64,000 nt of DNA from positions 17,227 through 81,226 of the forward strand of contig NZ_JAMCCQ010000007.1 in assembly GCF_023370775.1 (NCBI RefSeq), written 5' to 3'. The translations under genes and the position numbers were made by a program. This stretch comes from Marivita sp. GX14005. GTDB lineage: Bacteria; Pseudomonadota; Alphaproteobacteria; Rhodobacterales; Rhodobacteraceae. Below, one piece after another: positions 59,696 to 64,000 of this stretch. The notes beneath the pieces were generated by a model that ran no database searches, was not told the origin of the DNA, and was given only the letters and a program-made list of their open reading frames with translations. Every line of letters starts with the position of its first letter. Position 1 is the stretch's first letter.

Positions 59696-60829
59696 ATGAG
59701 CGAAGGCACCACATCCGGGTTCCGCTTCGATCTGCGCGAAGCCAGCGGCGCGCTTGGCGATATCGGCACGCTCTTGCCGCTGACGCTGGGCATGATCGCG
59801 TTGGTGGGGCTGCCGGCGCAGCAGGTGCTGGCGGGGTTCGGGCTGTTCTACATCGCCACGGGGCTGATCTACCGCCTGCCGATCCCGGTGCAGCCGATGA
59901 AGGCCATCGCCGCCGTGGCGCTGGCCAGCGAGGTCAGCCCGGCCGCGCTGGCGCTCAGCGGAGTGCTGATCGGGGGGGTGCTGCTGGGGCTGGGTGGCAG
60001 CGGCCTGATCGACCGGCTGGCGCGGCTGGTGCCGCAATCGGTGCTGTCGGGGCTGCAGCTCGGGCTGGGGTTGGCGCTTGGCTGGATCGCGCTGGGGCTG
60101 ATGGCCGAGCAGGCGCCGATCGGCGCGGCCTCTCTGGCGGTGGCGGCCTTCATGCTGCGCTTTGGGCGCCACGCGGCACTCGTCACGCTGATGCTCGGTG
60201 CGGCGCTGGGGCTCTGGCTCGGCGTGCCGGGGGCGGCGGGGCCGGGGGCGCAGATCGGGCTGCCGGGGCTGCCCGCGCCGGGCGATCTGCGCATCGCGCT
60301 GGCCGATCTGGCGCTGCCGCAACTGGCGCTGACGCTGACCAACGCGGTGTTCCTGACGGCGCTGGTGGCGGGCGATGCGTTCGGCCCGCGCGCCGCCCAT
60401 GTCACGCCGCGCAAACTCTGCCTGAGCTCGGGCGCGGCCAACCTGCTGCTGGCCCCTCTGGGGGCGGTTCCGATGTGCCATGGCGCGGGCGGCGTGGCGG
60501 CGCATCACCGCTTCGGCGCGCGCACGGGCGGCGCGCCGGTGATGCTGGGCGCGGCGCTCTTGCTGCTGGCGCTCTTGCCCGCGCCGCTGCGCCAGTCGGC
60601 GCTGAGCGCCATTCCCGCTGCGACGCTGGGCGCGCTGCTGCTGATCGCGGCGGTGGAGCTGGCCGCCAGCCGCCGCCTGATCGACGCGCGCCCCTCCTGC
60701 CGCCCGGTGATCGCGGCGGCGGCGCTCGGCACGGTGCTGGCAAATCCGCTGGTCGGCCTGATTGCCGGCACGGGGGCCGAGATCCTGCGCAAACTCTGGC
60801 TCCGTCACCGAGCGCCGCAGGGGCGGTGA
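59696..60829 (+). CDS. MOT1-like molybdate/sulfate permease
   Basis: The 377-residue protein has about ten membrane helices. Its features are FDLREASGALGDIGTLLPLT, YRLPIPVQPMKAIAAVAL and a second half with AANLLLAPLGAVPMCHGAGG. These are the two conserved motifs of MOT1 (PVQPMK and the PxCHGAGG stretch) known from high-affinity molybdate permeases of plants and bacteria. The ATG at 59696 has GGAAGG upstream; an ATG at 59654 would add 14 residues but lacks one. It is divergent from the molbindin gene and ends 4 bp from the next convergent ATPase gene. Confidence 0.85.
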   Translation: MSEGTTSGFRFDLREASGALGDIGTLLPLTLGMIALVGLPAQQVLAGFGLFYIATGLIYRLPIPVQPMKAIAAVALASEVSPAALALSGVLIGGVLLGLGGSGLIDRLARLVPQSVLSGLQLGLGLALGWIALGLMAEQAPIGAASLAVAAFMLRFGRHAALVTLMLGAALGLWLGVPGAAGPGAQIGLPGLPAPGDLRIALADLALPQLALTLTNAVFLTALVAGDAFGPRAAHVTPRKLCLSSGAANLLLAPLGAVPMCHGAGGVAAHHRFGARTGGAPVMLGAALLLLALLPAPLRQSALSAIPAATLGALLLIAAVELAASRRLIDARPSCRPVIAAAALGTVLANPLVGLIAGTGAEILRKLWLRHRAPQGR

Positions 60830-60833
60830 CGGC

Positions 60834-61601
60834 TCAGAGCACGGCATCCACGAAGAGCGATCCGCGCCGCGTCGTCTCGAGCGATGTGGTCACGCGGTAG
60901 GTGCGGCCGACCTCGGGCAGGGCGAGCACGCGGGCGGGTCTGTCATCGGCCAGGATCGCGCCGTCGCGAATGAGAACCAGCCGGTCGCAGAACTCCGCCG
61001 CGAGGTTGAGATCGTGCAGCGCCGCCATGACGATGGTGCCGCGCCGGGCCATCTCGGTGCGCACCGAGGACAGGACCGACAGCTGGTGATGCAGATCGAG
61101 CGCGCTTGTCGGCTCGTCGAGCAGCACCAGCCGCGGATCGCGCACCAGCGTCTGCGCGACGGCGAGCATCTGCGCCTGCCCGCCCGACAGATCGGCGATG
61201 CCGCGCTCCGCAAGATGGGTGAGATGCAGCGCGGCCAGCGTTTCGGACACGCGCGCCAGGTTGCCCTCGCGCACCCGCCAGCCGGCATTCTGCTTGAGCG
61301 CCAGCAACACGCTTTCAAAGACCGTCAGCACCGCGTTGCAGCCGAAAGCCTGCGGCATGTAGGCCACCTGCCGCGCCCGCTCGCGCCGGGGCAGGGCGGC
61401 AAGATCCGCCCCGCCTAGCCGCACCTTGCCCGAGACCGGCCTGAGCAGCCCGGCCAACGTGCGAAAGAGGGTCGATTTGCCCGAGGCGTTCGGCCCGATC
61501 AGCCCGACCATCGCGCCGGGGCGGATATCGGGTATCGAGACATCCTGCAGGACGATCCGCCGCCCGTAACCGGCGCGCAGGTTTTCGATGGTCAGGCTCA
61601 T
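60834..61601 (-). CDS. Iron-siderophore-type ABC transporter ATPase
   Basis: The 255-residue ATPase has Walker A GPNASGKST, Q-loop VAYMPQAFGCNAVLTVFESV, signature DLSGGQAQMLAVAQTL, Walker B LVLLDEPTSALDLHH and AALHDLNLA. It is of the FecE/FhuC class. The start overlaps the stop of the upstream permease gene by 4 bp. It is the last gene of a binding protein-permease-ATPase operon on the minus strand. The substrate could be a siderophore or other metal chelate. Confidence 0.9.
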   Translation of the reverse strand: MSLTIENLRAGYGRRIVLQDVSIPDIRPGAMVGLIGPNASGKSTLFRTLAGLLRPVSGKVRLGGADLAALPRRERARQVAYMPQAFGCNAVLTVFESVLLALKQNAGWRVREGNLARVSETLAALHLTHLAERGIADLSGGQAQMLAVAQTLVRDPRLVLLDEPTSALDLHHQLSVLSSVRTEMARRGTIVMAALHDLNLAAEFCDRLVLIRDGAILADDRPARVLALPEVGRTYRVTTSLETTRRGSLFVDAVL

Positions 61602-62656
61602 CCCAGCCGCTCCCGCCGCGTGGTGAGGATGATCGACACGAAGACCGGCACCCCGATCAGCGCGGTGATGATGCCGATGGGATAGATCACGCCCGGCGTG
61701 ATCGACTTCGACAGGATCGAGGTCAGCGACAGCACCAGCGCGCCCACCAGCGCCGAGAGCGGCAGGAAGAAACGCTGATCCTCGCCCACCAGCATCCGCG
61801 CGATATGCGGGCCGACCAGCCCGATGAAGCCGACCGTGCCGACAAAGGCCACCGCCGTGGCCGCCAGAAGCGAGATCGACACCAGCATCTCGATCCTGAG
61901 CCGCGCGATATCGACGCCCATGCCCGCCGCCGTCGTCTCGCCCATGCGCAGCGCCGTCATCGGCCAGGTGCGCATCAGCCCGAAGGGCAGCGCCACCGCC
62001 AGAAGCGCGGCACCGAGGCCGATCTTTTCCCAGCTCGCCCGGCCCAGCGATCCCATCATCCAGAAGACGATGCGGCTGATCTGGTCCTCGCTGGCCATGT
62101 ATTGCATCAGCGACAAAAGCGCCGAGAAGGTGAAGAAGATGGCGATGCCGAAAAGGATCATCGTCTCCGATCCCACGCCCTTGAGCCGGGTGGCCAGCAT
62201 AATGATCCCGCAGGTCATCAGCGCGAAGACGAAGGCATTGAGCGCCACGATCAGCCCGCCGATGGCCGGAATCACCGAAAAGCCCAGAACGATCGCCAGC
62301 GATGCGCCGAAACTCGCGGCGGCCGACACGCCCAGCGTGAAGGGCTCGGCCAGCGGGTTGTTCAGGATCGTCTGCATCTGCGCGCCCGCCACTGCCAGAA
62401 GCGCGCCGACGATCACCGCCGTCAGGGCGACCGGAAGGCGGTAATCCCAGACGATCACCTTGAGTCGCGCGCCATGCGCCATCGGATCGGCCAGCACCTC
62501 GCCCACCACGCGCAGCGGGTAATCGCCCGGCCCGGTGCCGATTTCGACAAGAAAGCTCAGGAGCAGGGCCAGCGCGGCCAGCGCCAGCAGGGCCGTTTTC
62601 CGGCGCGCCCTCGCGCCGTAGCCGCTGCGCAGATCGGTCATCGGAATATCCGTCAT
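61598..62656 (-). CDS. FecCD-family ABC transporter permease (second system)
   Basis: The 352-residue product has about ten membrane helices. The family segments are VIVWDYRLPVALTAVIVGAL, QTILNNPLAEPFTLGVSAAA, FWMMGSLGRASWEKIGLGAA and VGFIGLVGPHIARMLVGEDQ. It pairs with the ATPase at 60834 and the binding protein at 62721. It is not especially close to the permease at 57594, so this is a separate transport system and not a recent duplication. Confidence 0.9.
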   Translation of the reverse strand: MTDIPMTDLRSGYGARARRKTALLALAALALLLSFLVEIGTGPGDYPLRVVGEVLADPMAHGARLKVIVWDYRLPVALTAVIVGALLAVAGAQMQTILNNPLAEPFTLGVSAAASFGASLAIVLGFSVIPAIGGLIVALNAFVFALMTCGIIMLATRLKGVGSETMILFGIAIFFTFSALLSLMQYMASEDQISRIVFWMMGSLGRASWEKIGLGAALLAVALPFGLMRTWPMTALRMGETTAAGMGVDIARLRIEMLVSISLLAATAVAFVGTVGFIGLVGPHIARMLVGEDQRFFLPLSALVGALVLSLTSILSKSITPGVIYPIGIITALIGVPVFVSIILTTRRERLG

Positions 62657-62680
62657 CGAAGGCTCCTCGAACGGGATGGG

Positions 62681-62714
62681 TCCGGCGCGCGGGGGGTATC
62701 CGCCGCGCGCCGGA
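62681..62714 (-). terminator. Hairpin between binding-protein gene and permease gene
   Basis: TCCGGCGCGCGG and CCGCGCGCCGGA form a perfect 12-bp stem with a 10-base loop, starting 6 bp after the stop of the binding-protein gene. It is the same arrangement as after dctP, tupA and proX. Confidence 0.7.
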
Positions 62715-62720
62715 GGCGGA

Positions 62721-63874
62721 TCAGCTGCCGCTCTTCAGGGTGCTCCAGAACACGCCGGAATGATCGATCGGCAGGAACCGGTCATGCAGCTCCGTCATCG
62801 TCGCCTCGGGATCGAGATCCTCGAAAAGCTCGGGATGCAGCCATTTGGCGAAGGCCTGCATGGCGACGAAATGATAGGGGCTGTTGTAGAACTGGTGATA
62901 GACGCCGTGGAACCGCCCGTTCCTGACAGCCTGCAATTCCTCCCAGCCGGGACGGGCGGCCAGCCCCGCCAGACGCTCCTGCACACCATCAAGCTCGGCC
63001 TCGTAGCCGAACAGAACCGCCGTGGTGGCCGGGTTGGCCTCCGACCAGTTCGCGCCGGTGCCGATGATCACGTCCGGGTCTTCGGCAAAGAGCGCCTCCA
63101 GGCTGACCTCGCCGCGAAAGCCCGGAAACAGGATTGAGCCCCAGTTGCGCCCGCCCGCCTGGTCCACCAGCCGGCCCAGATTGGCCGCGCCGAAGGTGGT
63201 GCAGCAGCTGTCCGGCTCCCAGCCCGCGCCGTTCTCGATAAAGACCAGCGGGCGCTCCTCATCGGGCAACTGATCCACCCGCGAATAGATGCGCTGCATC
63301 TGTTCGGTATAGAAATCGGTGAAGGCATCCGCATTGTCGCGCTTGTCCAGGATGCGGCCCATGAGCTGGATGCTGGGCACGGTATTGGCGGTCGGATCCT
63401 GGCGGAAATCGACGAAGACCGTCGCGATCCCGGCCTCGTCCAGCTTGTCGATGATGCCGCTTTCCTGCGCCTTGAGCAAGCTGCCGAGATTCATGAACAC
63501 CACATCGGTGCCCAGCGAGATCACGGCCTCGAGGTTCCATTCATCCGAATAGGGGCTGCGAGACGCGCGATCTTTGCCGCTTCGGGGAATTTCGCCTCAT
63601 AGGCGCGCCAGGCATCGGGATCGTAAAGGATCATGTCGTCCTTCCAGCCGACGACCCGTTCGAACGGGTCGTCCCGGTCCAGAAGCGCGAGGGAATAGAT
63701 CATTCGCCCCTCGCCGAGGACGATGGCATCGGGGTTCTTCTCCACCTCGACATTGCGCCCGGCGATGTCGGTGACGGTGATGGTCTCTGCGATGGCGGAC
63801 GGGGCTTGCGCGCTCAGGAACGCACTGGCTGCAGTGGCGAGGCAGAGACCGCGTGACAGCTTGTGCAAGCCCAT
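62721..63874 (-). pseudogene. FecB-type substrate-binding protein gene with apparent frameshift
   Basis: Reading from 63874, the frame gives a signal peptide (LCLATAASAFLSAQAPSAIA) and TITVTDIAGRNVEVE, then continues normally to KIARLA. It then shifts and stops at 63521. From about 63560 a second frame continues the family sequence as SPYSDEWNLEAVISLGTDVV, down to a natural stop at 62721. Adding one base near 63561-63565 (CTCGCAGC to CTCGGCAGC) restores a single protein of about 384 residues. Downstream parts are intact (ENGAGWEPDSCCTTFGAANL; DPDVIIGTGANWSEAN). This is either a true recent mutation or a sequencing error. It heads the second FecBCD-type operon. Confidence 0.85.
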
Positions 63875-63974
63875 GGTCTCTCTCCTTGTCAGCTGCAGAA
63901 CACCCGCGGCACGGTGGCGTGGGTAAAGAAACCTACAAAATTAGTAAAGTAATTCTTTTTGCTAGTTTGTTTTA

Positions 63975-63990
63975 CATAATCTTCATTATG
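63975..63990. promoter_or_regulatory. Inverted repeat upstream of the second FecB-type operon
   Basis: CATAAT and ATTATG flank CTTC as a perfect 6-bp inverted repeat within a very A/T-rich stretch (63925-64000), about 100 bp before the start of the binding-protein gene. This is a promoter-like region where a metal-responsive repressor could bind. The regulator is not identified. Confidence 0.35.
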
Positions 63991-64000
63991 TGACGCTCAA

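Noticed and set aside
1..64000. tRNA, rRNA and insertion-sequence genes
   Set aside because: No tRNA-like clover-leaf, rRNA stretch or transposase was seen by reading; a dedicated covariance-model search could still find a small RNA.

Overview
The window looks like part of a plasmid or chromid of a marine-type alphaproteobacterium, most likely Rhodobacteraceae/Paracoccaceae (roseobacter group). The reasons are high GC with strong G/C third positions, TRAP and glycine-betaine-type transporters, a RepA-type replication initiator of the kind found on roseobacter extrachromosomal elements, a PrtD/PrtE-like type I secretion system, and an alphaproteobacterial LexA box (GAAC-N7-GAAC). This assignment is an inference; no rRNA or tRNA gene is present.

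Layout. 1-2.3 kb: the end of an unknown gene, then an HPt protein, a PAS histidine kinase and a receiver-only regulator. 2.5-4.2 kb: an orphan ProX-like binding protein and a ParE/RHH toxin-antitoxin pair with a palindromic operator. 4.4-10.6 kb: a glycoside cluster (GT4, GT2, MurG-like GT, sucrose-phosphate-synthase-like GT fused to an HAD phosphatase) with a divergent sulfotransferase. 11.3-16.6 kb: a TRAP transporter-amidase-small membrane protein-AlkB operon. 16.6-24.5 kb: the replicon core, with two families of iterons, repA, a lower-GC divergent glycosyltransferase cassette, a ribbon-helix-helix partition protein, parA, and upstream of parA a nine-unit array of an 11-bp palindrome at an exact 17-bp period (candidate centromere).

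24.9-36.7 kb: a type I secretion locus with three large acidic cargo proteins, two of which share a near-identical N-terminal domain and one of which is a leishmanolysin-like zinc protease. They are followed by a small protein, the exporter ATPase and the adaptor. 36.9-39.6 kb: an SOS-box-controlled radical SAM/UdgX DNA-repair pair. 39.6-42.8 kb: a ProXWV-type transporter. 43.5-45.7 kb: a mosaic hypothetical gene plus an XRE regulator. 46.0-50.8 kb: two ATP-grasp proteins, a FeeM-like N-acyltransferase and an isoprenylcysteine-methyltransferase-like membrane protein, possibly a small-molecule acyl-peptide pathway. 51.1-52.5 kb: a second histidine kinase.

52.7-63.9 kb: a metal-oxyanion and metal-uptake island, made of a HTH-PBP regulator, TupBCA tungstate transporter, TrmO-like protein plus FecCD-type (MolBCA-like) ABC system, a molbindin, a MOT1-like permease, and a second FecBCD-type operon whose binding-protein gene carries an apparent 1-bp frameshift.

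Two themes cut across the window. Five of the six solute-binding-protein genes are followed within about 60 bp by a strong GC-rich hairpin. Replication, partition, surface glycosylation and type I secretion are clustered, as described for roseobacter biofilm plasmids. The most interesting items are the 17-bp centromere-like array with its RHH/ParA pair, the methyltransferase-FeeM-ATP-grasp operon, and the shared N-terminal domain of the secreted proteins.
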